Shown here piece by piece: positions 1-6,159 of a stretch of DNA of 6,159 bases. A model generated the notes under the pieces. The model did not search any database. It saw only the letters and a program-made list of their open reading frames with translations, and was not told the origin of the DNA. How positions within the stretch are numbered: position 1 is the stretch's first letter; each line of letters opens with the position of its first letter. Source of the DNA: Phoenicibacter congonensis (lineage in GTDB: Bacteria; Actinomycetota; Coriobacteriia; Coriobacteriales; Eggerthellaceae); assembly GCA_030530045.1 (NCBI GenBank), contig JAUMVS010000089.1, positions 1 to 6,159 on the forward strand. The letters run 5' to 3'. Made by a program: the position numbers and the translations under genes.

Positions 1-1067
1 GTATTGTTCTTGCGGGTGTGATTATCTTCAACACAAAAGAGCACTTCTGCACTCATTCTGACGCTGAGTCAATGTACCGCGTCGCCCTTATATTCCTTAT
101 GGCTGGTATTTTAATTCCCACTATTCTGGGCGCTTTGCATGGGGGCTATACGGACTCTGCGGCAATTTGGGCGATGATTGTTTCTGGCATCATTGCATTA
201 TCAGGTTTCAACTTGTTTGACTTTGGCAATATGATGCTTTGCCTGGGCGTTGTGAAGACAAATAATGGAGGCAATGAACACCTGATTGTTGTGGGCCGTC
301 TTGTCGTGTATGCCGCTATGGCGTTCGGGTTTGCTTTGGGAAGCGTTCTCGTGACCTACGTCATGCCATTGAACGCTGTTGAAATCCTCATAATTTGCTG
401 CTGCATAGCGATGCTATTGCTTCTCATAACGTTCAGTTTTCCCGCTTCGACGAAACTTGGCTATGAGAGCATGATATTGAGAGTTGGTGCTAATAGTCTC
501 TCGGCTGATGAGCTTAGTAACGAGCTAGCGGCACAATGCGAGAGCTGTGGCTCGGCGGGAGATTGCTCGTTTCGTTCAAGCATGCTTGAGCAGGACTCGA
601 TTCGAGAAATTGAACGTGCTGCAGTTGAAACTGCCAAGCAGATAATTGCGACCGACGAAGCGAAGCGGCAGGGCGCTCAAGAGGCGGTGGAAGTCGAAGA
701 GAAAAAGCGTGAAGCGATAGGCGAAAATGTATCCCAGGAAGCACAGAAAGCAGCTCAAATAGACGAGAAGGGATCGTCTATGAAGTCGAATGCTCGCAAG
801 CCTGCTTTTTGGCGCGACGCATGCGATGAGATCGCTAAGCGCTATCGGCTATCTAAACGAGAGACGGAAATATTTCATATCATATCGAAGGGTCGTAATG
901 CGGAGTACGTTTCAAACGAACTCTTCATCTCGGTGCATACCGCGAAGACGCATATTGCTAACATTTATCAAAAGCTCGATGTCCACTCTTCTCAAGAAAT
1001 GTTGGATCTAATTGACGATTTCAGGAAATCGTCAGAGGAGGAGCATCGGAAAGAAGCCTTGCAGTAA
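1..1067 (+). CDS. Membrane-bound LuxR-family transcriptional regulator (N-terminus outside window)
   Basis: Seen: the reading frame is open to the left edge (first full codon at 3), and the residues before the first in-window start (GTG at 18) are hydrophobic, so the true start lies upstream. Numbering from that GTG, hydrophobic segments lie near residues 20-40, 48-79, 89-116 and 120-141, with GFNLFDFG at 63-70. A charged linker (about 142-265) follows, with Cys at 174, 177 and 183 and a helical Glu/Lys/Ala/Gln-rich stretch at 186-253. The LuxR/GerE helix-turn-helix is at about 273-335 (LSKRETEIF, then the recognition region SVHTAKTHIANIYQKLDVHS). Family knowledge: this domain binds DNA as a dimer; membrane-LuxR fusions are common in Eggerthellaceae and their ligands are mostly unknown. 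It is convergent with the MFS gene and paralogous to the regulator at the right edge. Inference: a one-component membrane sensor-regulator, target unknown. Family is certain; function is not. Confidence 0.93.
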   Translation, partial: IVLAGVIIFNTKEHFCTHSDAESMYRVALIFLMAGILIPTILGALHGGYTDSAAIWAMIVSGIIALSGFNLFDFGNMMLCLGVVKTNNGGNEHLIVVGRLVVYAAMAFGFALGSVLVTYVMPLNAVEILIICCCIAMLLLLITFSFPASTKLGYESMILRVGANSLSADELSNELAAQCESCGSAGDCSFRSSMLEQDSIREIERAAVETAKQIIATDEAKRQGAQEAVEVEEKKREAIGENVSQEAQKAAQIDEKGSSMKSNARKPAFWRDACDEIAKRYRLSKRETEIFHIISKGRNAEYVSNELFISVHTAKTHIANIYQKLDVHSSQEMLDLIDDFRKSSEEEHRKEALQ

Positions 1068-1090
1068 TTGTTCACGAATGCGGACGCAAA

Positions 1091-1124
1091 AAACCGGAGG
1101 CTGTGGTTATACGGCCTCCGGTTT
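1091..1124. terminator. Bidirectional intrinsic terminator
   Basis: A perfect 11-base-pair inverted repeat (AAACCGGAGGC / GCCTCCGGTTT) encloses a 12-base loop at 1102-1113. On the minus strand the stem runs into six T (complement of A at 1088-1093), a good rho-independent signal for the MFS gene ending at 1148. On the plus strand the downstream arm ends TTTCTT, a weaker but usable T-tract for the regulator ending at 1067. It lies in the only gap between convergent genes, as expected for a shared terminator. Confidence 0.9.
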
Positions 1125-1147
1125 CTTAGCGGGATACTATTGAAGTT

Positions 1148-2419
1148 CTATTCGATGCCCTTGTGTGCCAGGCGACGTTTCTCCAAAAGCTCTTGATCTC
1201 GATTGAACATCTTGGAAAAAGGAATGGCCGCATCGAGCACGGCGATTATAGCCATAACGGCGAGAATAGTGAAGGTCATCACTCTTGCATCCATTCCAAC
1301 GATAGCTTGCAGCGCAACATTAAGCAACGAGCCGAATACGATTGCAAAATTACAAAGCGACAAGTTTAGCGGGTAGTTTTTTGCTCCAAAGCGCTGGCGC
1401 CCAAAAGCGGATGCAACGACGGGAACGCCACCATAGCAAAAACCGCAGCAGAAAGCGCCTACAACGTAGAGAGCGGGAATGCTCATGGTGAATGCGGCGA
1501 TGATGCATGCAGCTGCGATGAAGGCAACGACTCCGTCAATAACCATGGTGACCTTGACATTGGTTTTATCGTAGATGATGCCGATGAGGACGCGTCCGAC
1601 GCCGTTAAGAACAGAAACCAATCCAACTAACAGCGTTGCGAAGCCAGCGTCCCAGCCGACAGATTGCGCATCCGAAGCGCAGTTGCCGATAGTTGCAAGG
1701 CCAATGGCAATAACGATAATGGCCCAAATCCAATAGATATAGAAAAGCGGGGTTTTCAGCGCGGAATCCTCATCGGCGGGGTCATAGGACGATCCCGTTG
1801 CTTTTTCGGGCGCCATCGCGGTGATGATGTTTGACGGCGGACGTTTGATGATGAGGCCTTCGAGCCCAATAACGATAGCCGATACAACGCCTACAGCGAT
1901 AAGAACATTTCCAAGGCCAAAGCTATTGGCTAGGTTGACGGAAAGGGTTCCGAGAATTAACGAACCAAGGCCAAAGCCCATCATCAAGATTCCGCTAGAG
2001 AGGCCGACTTTATCAGGGAACCACACATTGGTAGTTGCGATTACGCAGTTGTAGCCGATACCAACGCCAAGGCCGCAGATGACGCCATAGAACAGGTATA
2101 GGGCGATAATATTTCCATATGCGAATAGCCCGGTACCAATAAAACCAACTGCGAACATGATAGCGGCGACGATAATCGCCCCCTTAACGCCAATCGCCTT
2201 TTCGATTTGGGAGCCCAATACGGCGCCTAGGCAGAAGGTGATCATCATGATATTGAAAGTCAGGCCAACTGCCGGCTTTTCGAGTCCGAATGTGGCGCAC
2301 ATGGGAGCCGCAAACATTGAGAATGCATAAATGAGGCCTAAAAACAAAAGCGTAACAGTTGATAGCGCAAGATAGAGAACGCGCTTGCTCTTGATTTGGG
2401 CTGGTTCCATTTCGCTCAT
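1148..2419 (-). CDS. OFA-family MFS transporter (oxalate/formate antiporter-like), substrate unknown
   Basis: A 423-residue inner-membrane carrier, full length for the major facilitator superfamily, with about 12 hydrophobic segments. OFA-type features seen: TM4-TM5 region 108-156 with YGVICGLGVGIGYN and WFPDKVGLSSG; a central cytoplasmic loop at about 192-222 starting KRPP; the TM8 motif NGVGR (272-276) followed by GIIYDK; and FGRQRFG at 339-345. Family knowledge: OFA members move small carboxylates; in OxlT an Arg in TM8 and a Lys in TM11 bind oxalate. R276 may match the Arg, but the predicted TM11 (about 352-373) has no Lys or Arg, so oxalate specificity is doubtful. No oxalate decarboxylation gene is nearby. 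The start fits: AAGAAAGGA ends 6 bases before ATG. It lies 131 bases behind the AKR-like gene on the same strand and ends by a terminator. The C-terminal tail (about 403-423) is charged and cytoplasmic. Confidence 0.93.
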   Translation of the reverse strand: MSEMEPAQIKSKRVLYLALSTVTLLFLGLIYAFSMFAAPMCATFGLEKPAVGLTFNIMMITFCLGAVLGSQIEKAIGVKGAIIVAAIMFAVGFIGTGLFAYGNIIALYLFYGVICGLGVGIGYNCVIATTNVWFPDKVGLSSGILMMGFGLGSLILGTLSVNLANSFGLGNVLIAVGVVSAIVIGLEGLIIKRPPSNIITAMAPEKATGSSYDPADEDSALKTPLFYIYWIWAIIVIAIGLATIGNCASDAQSVGWDAGFATLLVGLVSVLNGVGRVLIGIIYDKTNVKVTMVIDGVVAFIAAACIIAAFTMSIPALYVVGAFCCGFCYGGVPVVASAFGRQRFGAKNYPLNLSLCNFAIVFGSLLNVALQAIVGMDARVMTFTILAVMAIIAVLDAAIPFSKMFNRDQELLEKRRLAHKGIE

Positions 2420-2550
2420 ACAATTCCTTTCTTAAACGTTTTGGTTGCTATAGGTATTATTGACGCCGGTGTGAGAGCCCAGCTGCATGTCGGAATGATC
2501 TCGTTAGGGAGCCGCGATCGCCGCATGCAACGTGCGTCGATGTCTAACTA
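2420..2550 (-). promoter_or_regulatory. 131-base leader of the MFS gene; weak promoter candidate and ribosome binding site
   Basis: The minus-strand sequence AAGAAAGGA at 2434-2426 is a clear ribosome binding site for the ATG at 2419. Upstream is a weak sigma-70-like pair: CTCACA (2475-2470) and TATAGC (2452-2447), each 4 of 6 to consensus with 17-base spacing, which would give a leader of about 20 bases. A GCGATCGC palindrome (2514-2521), an AAACGTTT palindrome (2434-2441) and a spaced inverted pair (2484-2493 against 2521-2529) are also present. No terminator hairpin with a T-run follows the AKR-like gene, so readthrough is possible. The promoter is a guess; the binding site is solid. Confidence 0.3.
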
Positions 2551-3414
2551 TTAGTGTGCTTTCTGTTGAGCCTTTGCGCATGCTTCTAATACGGTGAACT
2601 CTTCAGGGCTTAGCGTCTCGGCATCGTTGAAGATGGCGGCATTTTCTTTAACCTCGCGAGTGGAATGCATGTTGCACGTAACAGAAGCAATAGCATCTAA
2701 GGACTTGACGAAGCGAAGCGCCCAATCGATGCTACTGCGATCCGGATTTGCGTCTTTCAGGATTGATACAGCTTCGGGCTTAAGTGCGGAAGCTGCTCCT
2801 GTGCGTAGTGCTGCATGGGCGATGATGGGTAAATTGAATTCCTTTGCGACCTCATAACGGGCGCTTCCATTTTTATTGAACCAGTCGCAATAATTCACTC
2901 TCATGCGCACGAAGTCCCAGGGATATCGCCCAATGAAATCGCGAAGATTATCCGGCGAGAGTTCCGAAGAAAAGCCAAGGCATCCAATATGGCCAGCCTC
3001 GCGTTGTTCGAAAAGAAAATCGACTGCGCCGGAATCGATATCGCGCATTTTATTGAGGTCGCATACGCCTTCAAGGCTGTAGAAATCGATTCTGTCAGTA
3101 TGAAGCTTCTTCAGTTGTTTTTGAAAAACATACGTGAATCGTGGGTCGATGAGCTCGAAAAAACTGGTTGCAATGTGGCAGCTATCGGAAGAATGTGCTT
3201 CACGATATTCGCCCAGGAAGCTTTCTGCTTCGCCTTTGTGGTTCGAATAGGATGTGTCGAAAAAGTTCACCCCTTGGCTGATTGCCTCATTGGCGATTTC
3301 TGCAGCAAGTTCCTTATCGAGCCGGTCAACGCGACTTACGTCAGTGATGGGCATTCTTTTTGTCCCCAAACCAAACCGAGATAACGCGTAATCGCCTATC
3401 TTTCGATACTCCAT
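2551..3414 (-). CDS. Aldo/keto reductase-fold protein with degenerate catalytic tetrad
   Basis: A 287-residue soluble protein. AKR-family features seen: N-terminal YRKIGDYALSRFGLGTKRMP (3-22) as in the first strand and turn of AKRs; GVNFFDTSYSN (48-58); the LKKLHTDRIDFYSLEG strand (101-116); GCLGFSS (144-150); the NLPIIAHAAL strand (194-203); and the cofactor-end pattern NMHSTREVKEN (248-258). The layout is closest to the AKR branch that often carries a C-terminal 4Fe-4S domain, but this protein stops before any Cys cluster. Of the AKR tetrad only D53 remains: Tyr is N58, Lys is S84 and His is E115. The usual nicotinamide-contacting Gln appears to be R170. Inference: reductase activity is probably lost or altered, and a binding or regulatory role is possible. 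It follows htpG by 25 bases, with its own AAGAAAGGA site, so it is probably co-transcribed. The frame is intact, which argues against a dead gene. Fold is confident; function unknown. Confidence 0.9.
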   Translation of the reverse strand: MEYRKIGDYALSRFGLGTKRMPITDVSRVDRLDKELAAEIANEAISQGVNFFDTSYSNHKGEAESFLGEYREAHSSDSCHIATSFFELIDPRFTYVFQKQLKKLHTDRIDFYSLEGVCDLNKMRDIDSGAVDFLFEQREAGHIGCLGFSSELSPDNLRDFIGRYPWDFVRMRVNYCDWFNKNGSARYEVAKEFNLPIIAHAALRTGAASALKPEAVSILKDANPDRSSIDWALRFVKSLDAIASVTCNMHSTREVKENAAIFNDAETLSPEEFTVLEACAKAQQKAH

Positions 3415-3439
3415 AACTATCCTTTCTTAGGTATATGTG

Positions 3440-5344
3440 CTACATCAGGTCGTAGATGGCTTTGCTGTAGGAAGCTAGGTCGTCAATAGGAAGGCCTTCG
3501 GCGAGAAGCGCTTGGCTATAGAGGATAATGGCATATCGTGCCACTAGCGATTCATCGCCCCTTTCATACGCATCAGTGATTGTTTTGAAAATGCGGTGGT
3601 GCGGATTGAGCTCGAATACATGTTGGGCGCGTGGTGCGCCGCTGTCGCTTGCCGCGGTCGAAAAGTACTTTTCCATGCCGAGACTAACGGGTCCCTTTGC
3701 AGATATGCAGGCAGGTATCTCATTGAGCCGCGTACTCGCAGTAACCTCGACGACCTTGTCGCCGAGGTTTTTCGCTATAAAGGAGAAAAGCCTCGAGCAC
3801 TCGTTGTTGATATGCGAGATGGCCTCCAGCTCTTGCTCGCTTTCGAGCATTAGATCGTCGGCTGCAACGGTCTTGATGGGCACGCTGTCGTATTCGCGGA
3901 GTGTCATAAGAGCGAATTCGTCGATACTGTCAGTACAGAGGAGTACGTCGAAGCCTTTGCTTGTGATGGCAGTGACGGCGGGCGAGGCTTCGAGCCTCTC
4001 TGCTGCTTCGCTACCGGACGCATAGAAAATGCAAGGTTGATTGTCCGGCATATTGTCTTTGTACTCGCGAAGAGTGGAAGGTCTTTCCTTGTTCGCGGTG
4101 AAGTACATGAGCAAGTCTTCGAGTTCGGCGTTTTGCGCGCCAAACGTCGCATAGATGGCAAATTTGAAGATCCGCCCGAATTCTCCGAAGAACTCTTCGT
4201 AGAGGTCGCGCTCGTTGTCTCGCATGTCTTCCAGCTCTGCTTTAACTCGAATTCGAATTTGCGAGGCAATTGCCTTGAGGAACTGATCTTGCTGAAGAGT
4301 TTCACGTGAGAGGTTGAGCGAAATGTCGGGGCTATCAACTACGCCACGGATAAATCCAAATGCTTCAGACAGCAACTCTGGGCAGCGCTCCATAATCATG
4401 ACGTTGCTGCTGTAAAGCTCGAGACCCTTCTTGAATTCGCTGCTAAAGAAGTCGGCAGGAGGCTCGGAGGGGATGAAGAGAAGAACGTCGCAGTTTTTAC
4501 CGCCACGAGCGTGCATGGAGATCGTGCGCAAAGGCGGTTTTTTATCGTCAAACTCATCCATGTAGAAGGTGTCGTATTCGGATTGCGGCACTTCCGATTT
4601 CGGCCTTGTCCAGATAGGCGTCATGGAATTGAGCGTTACGACTTCTGTGCAGTCTTCGAATAGAGGCTCTTGGTTTCGTTTCTTGTCGCTTTGCGGCATT
4701 TCCTGCTTGCGAGTGAGCTCCATGGTAATGGGGTAGCGGATATAGTTACTGTAACGTTTTACCAGCTCAGAAAGTGCTGAATGGCTCAAGAATTTACTGT
4801 AGTCAAAGTCGTCGGTATCGGCTCGTAAATGCAAGATAATGTCTGTTCCATTGAGCGCACGCGTAGCGGGCGAGATGGAGAAGCCCTCGAGGCCGTCGCT
4901 CGTCCACTGATTCGCTTCGCTCGATTCGTAGGCGCGAGAAATAACATCAACGTGGTCGGCGACCATGAAGCATGAGTAAAATCCGACTCCAAATTGGCCG
5001 ATGATGTCAACATCGTCGGAGCTTTGCGCCTGCTCGCCGCTCTTGACTTCGAGGCTGGCAGAATGGGCGATGGTTCCAAGGTTCGTTTCAAGCTCAGTGG
5101 CAGACATTCCAATTCCGTTGTCGGAAATGGTGATAGTGCGCTTGTTGATATCGAATGAAAGGCGGATTTCGTGGACATTGCCCTGTTCTGTCCCGACGTT
5201 CTCAGATGCTTGGGCAAGTTGGAGCTTGTCGTAGGCGTCCGAAGCATTGGATATTAATTCACGAAGGAAGACGTCCTTATTGGTGTAAATTGAATTAATA
5301 ACAAGATCCAGTAGCTTTTTGCTTTCTGCTTTAAATTGTTTCAT
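3440..5344 (-). CDS. htpG: Molecular chaperone HtpG (Hsp90 family)
   Basis: A cytoplasmic ATP-dependent homodimeric chaperone that remodels client proteins. At 634 residues it is full length (E. coli HtpG is 624). The N-terminal GHKL ATPase domain spans about 1-210: the Hsp90 signature YTNKDVFLRELISNASDA (20-37) contains catalytic E29 and Mg-binding N33; DNGIGM (75-80) and GQFGVGFYS (116-124) form the nucleotide pocket and lid hinge. The middle domain (about 235-490) has PIWTRPKSEV (243-252) and the catalytic-loop Arg at 347 within LNLSRE. The C-terminal dimerisation domain (about 500-634) has PACISAKG (544-551), GMEKYF (556-561) and FELNPHHRIF (577-586). All key residues are present, so it should be active. 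As in other bacterial homologues there is no long charged linker and no MEEVD tail. The ATG is preceded by GAAAGGG at 7 bases and aligns with the family N-terminus. It lies 58 bases behind a LuxR-type regulator and heads the pair with the AKR-like gene. No complete CIRCE or HAIR operator was seen. Confidence 0.98.
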   Translation of the reverse strand: MKQFKAESKKLLDLVINSIYTNKDVFLRELISNASDAYDKLQLAQASENVGTEQGNVHEIRLSFDINKRTITISDNGIGMSATELETNLGTIAHSASLEVKSGEQAQSSDDVDIIGQFGVGFYSCFMVADHVDVISRAYESSEANQWTSDGLEGFSISPATRALNGTDIILHLRADTDDFDYSKFLSHSALSELVKRYSNYIRYPITMELTRKQEMPQSDKKRNQEPLFEDCTEVVTLNSMTPIWTRPKSEVPQSEYDTFYMDEFDDKKPPLRTISMHARGGKNCDVLLFIPSEPPADFFSSEFKKGLELYSSNVMIMERCPELLSEAFGFIRGVVDSPDISLNLSRETLQQDQFLKAIASQIRIRVKAELEDMRDNERDLYEEFFGEFGRIFKFAIYATFGAQNAELEDLLMYFTANKERPSTLREYKDNMPDNQPCIFYASGSEAAERLEASPAVTAITSKGFDVLLCTDSIDEFALMTLREYDSVPIKTVAADDLMLESEQELEAISHINNECSRLFSFIAKNLGDKVVEVTASTRLNEIPACISAKGPVSLGMEKYFSTAASDSGAPRAQHVFELNPHHRIFKTITDAYERGDESLVARYAIILYSQALLAEGLPIDDLASYSKAIYDLM

Positions 5345-5402
5345 GTCTTATCCCTTTCTAACCTGCATTGTTATCTTTTATGTTCGTCTTTGCGATAGGG
5401 TG
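5345..5402 (-). promoter_or_regulatory. htpG: htpG leader with ribosome binding site; no clear promoter
   Basis: This 58-base gap between the regulator stop and the htpG start holds GAAAGGG on the minus strand (5358-5352), a good ribosome binding site 7 bases before the ATG at 5344. The rest is A-rich on the minus strand. I found no convincing -35/-10 pair and no terminator hairpin, which favours transcription continuing from the upstream regulator gene, although a non-consensus promoter cannot be excluded. Confidence 0.45.
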
Positions 5403-6159
5403 CTAATCACCGTTTGTATTGATGAGCTCCTTGAGCTCTTTTGCCGAATGGACATCTAGCTTGCGGTAAATACTCGACATATGGGTCTTTACGGTGTGGA
5501 TAGATATCCCGAGCTCTTGTTGAATGTCGGTTGCGCTCTTCTCGTGAGCAAGGTAGTGAAAAACCTCTCTCTCTCGTTTTGACAGGCCATGAATCTCGGC
5601 AATCGATTCAAGGTGGTCTTCGAAAATCTTCGAAGGATGATCAGCCTCGGATCCTATTGGCCCTGGAGTTTGATTGCCTTGCGGTGTCAGTGGGGAGTCG
5701 ATAGGCATATAGCGATCGAAGAAGGGCAGCATGCTCGTGCTGATAAGGATAATCGCGATGCTCACTGCGATTATCATATGGTTGGGAACAAGGGAGCCGA
5801 GCGTCGATTGAAAGCCCATGCCGCAAAGCACACCTACCCCCATGCTCAGATACAACGCTGCTCTGTTAAAACAGATATAGTTAGTGAAGCTTGCCTTGAA
5901 TTTAGAGGCTTTGAAGAATGCAAAAACCATAAACCCGAAATCAAAGGTATTAAAACCTGTAAGGCAAACTTTCTCGCAAACAAGCAATCCGATTCGAAAT
6001 AAGTTGCTATCAAGAGAATGCAGAGAGGCAATAAAGTAAGTTGAACCGAGAATGCCGACAATAAAGACCAACGAGCTGACATGTTGAATCATGATGACGT
6101 GGCCGCCTGCAAGCCCCCTTGAGGAAACAAACATGATAAGGGCGGCTGAAACAGCAACG
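5403..6159 (-). CDS. Membrane-bound LuxR-family transcriptional regulator (N-terminus outside window)
   Basis: Seen: the frame stays open to the right edge. The residues before the first in-window Met (6134) read VAVSAALI, hydrophobic like the rest, so this Met is probably inside a membrane segment and not the start. Numbering from it, hydrophobic segments lie near 12-36, 44-74, 92-114 and 117-138, with GFNTFDFG at 60-67. A short Pro/Gly-rich linker (about 142-166) leads to the LuxR/GerE helix-turn-helix at about 183-240 (LSKREREVFHYLA, then SIHTVKTHMSSIYRKLDVHS). It is clearly paralogous to the regulator at the left edge, sharing the GFNxFDFG motif, hydrophobic pattern and HTH, but lacks that protein's long charged linker. 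Family knowledge: such proteins are typically one-component regulators whose membrane part is thought to sense a signal. It lies 58 bases upstream of htpG on the same strand with no terminator between, so co-transcription is likely. Target and signal unknown. Confidence 0.93.
   Translation of the reverse strand, partial: VAVSAALIMFVSSRGLAGGHVIMIQHVSSLVFIVGILGSTYFIASLHSLDSNLFRIGLLVCEKVCLTGFNTFDFGFMVFAFFKASKFKASFTNYICFNRAALYLSMGVGVLCGMGFQSTLGSLVPNHMIIAVSIAIILISTSMLPFFDRYMPIDSPLTPQGNQTPGPIGSEADHPSKIFEDHLESIAEIHGLSKREREVFHYLAHEKSATDIQQELGISIHTVKTHMSSIYRKLDVHSAKELKELINTNGD

Noticed and set aside
2420..2550. Possible riboswitch or attenuator before the MFS gene
   Set aside because: No stem-loop followed by a T-run and no recognisable riboswitch core could be found; the dyads are short or widely spaced.
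2989..3384. Plus-strand open frame of 131 codons opposite the AKR-like gene
   Set aside because: The minus-strand AKR frame has clear family motifs and a good ribosome binding site; this one has neither.
3528..4025. Long plus-strand open frame (165 codons) opposite htpG
   Set aside because: It is antisense to a fully conserved Hsp90 coding region, has no recognisable domain, and resembles a codon-bias shadow.
4786..5247. Second minus-strand frame of 153 codons inside htpG
   Set aside because: It overlaps the conserved N-terminal ATPase domain in another frame; its Ser/Thr/Arg-rich composition is typical of an out-of-frame translation.
5398..5406. GGGTGCTAA, an 8 of 9 match to one arm of the CIRCE heat-shock operator, just upstream of htpG
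   Set aside because: The partner arm (TTAGCACTC nine bases away) is absent: 5380-5388 reads ATGTTCGTC. The match also overlaps the stop codon of the upstream gene, so it is most likely chance.
5425..5438. Inverted GAGCTC repeats resembling a small operator or HAIR-like site
   Set aside because: They lie inside the C-terminal coding part of the regulator (Leu/Glu/Lys codons) and do not fit the HAIR spacing or consensus.

Overview
The window looks like chromosomal DNA from a gut or oral actinobacterium of the class Coriobacteriia, most likely family Eggerthellaceae. That placement is an inference from gene types, not from a marker gene. It rests on two regulators that join a multi-pass membrane region to a C-terminal LuxR-type helix-turn-helix, an architecture very common in that family, and on an OFA-type MFS transporter close to such regulators. 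GC content looks moderate (near half by eye), lower than many Eggerthellaceae.

Layout from left to right. A membrane-bound LuxR-family regulator on the plus strand (cut by the left edge) ends at 1067. A strong stem-loop at 1091-1124 separates it from everything else and can terminate transcription in both directions. The rest is on the minus strand and reads right to left: a second membrane-bound LuxR-family regulator (cut by the right edge, ends at 5403), then htpG (Hsp90 chaperone), then a short aldo/keto-reductase-fold protein, then an OFA-family MFS transporter that ends beside the terminator. Gaps are 58, 25 and 131 bases. Regulator, htpG and the AKR-like gene therefore look like one transcription unit; the transporter may share it or have its own promoter in the 131-base gap.

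The two regulators are paralogues. Both carry the membrane motif GFNxFDFG, a matching preceding and following hydrophobic pattern, and a similar HTH domain, and they point towards each other around the other three genes. They differ in the linker: the left one has a long charged helical linker with a Cys cluster, the right one a short Pro/Gly-rich linker.

The most unusual point is the aldo/keto reductase. Aligned to the AKR catalytic tetrad (Asp, Tyr, Lys, His), only the Asp remains; the other three positions are Asn, Ser and Glu. It also lacks the ferredoxin-like C-terminus of its closest-looking relatives. It may be a non-catalytic AKR-fold protein encoded directly behind a chaperone. No RNA genes, CRISPR arrays, insertion sequences or phage genes were seen.
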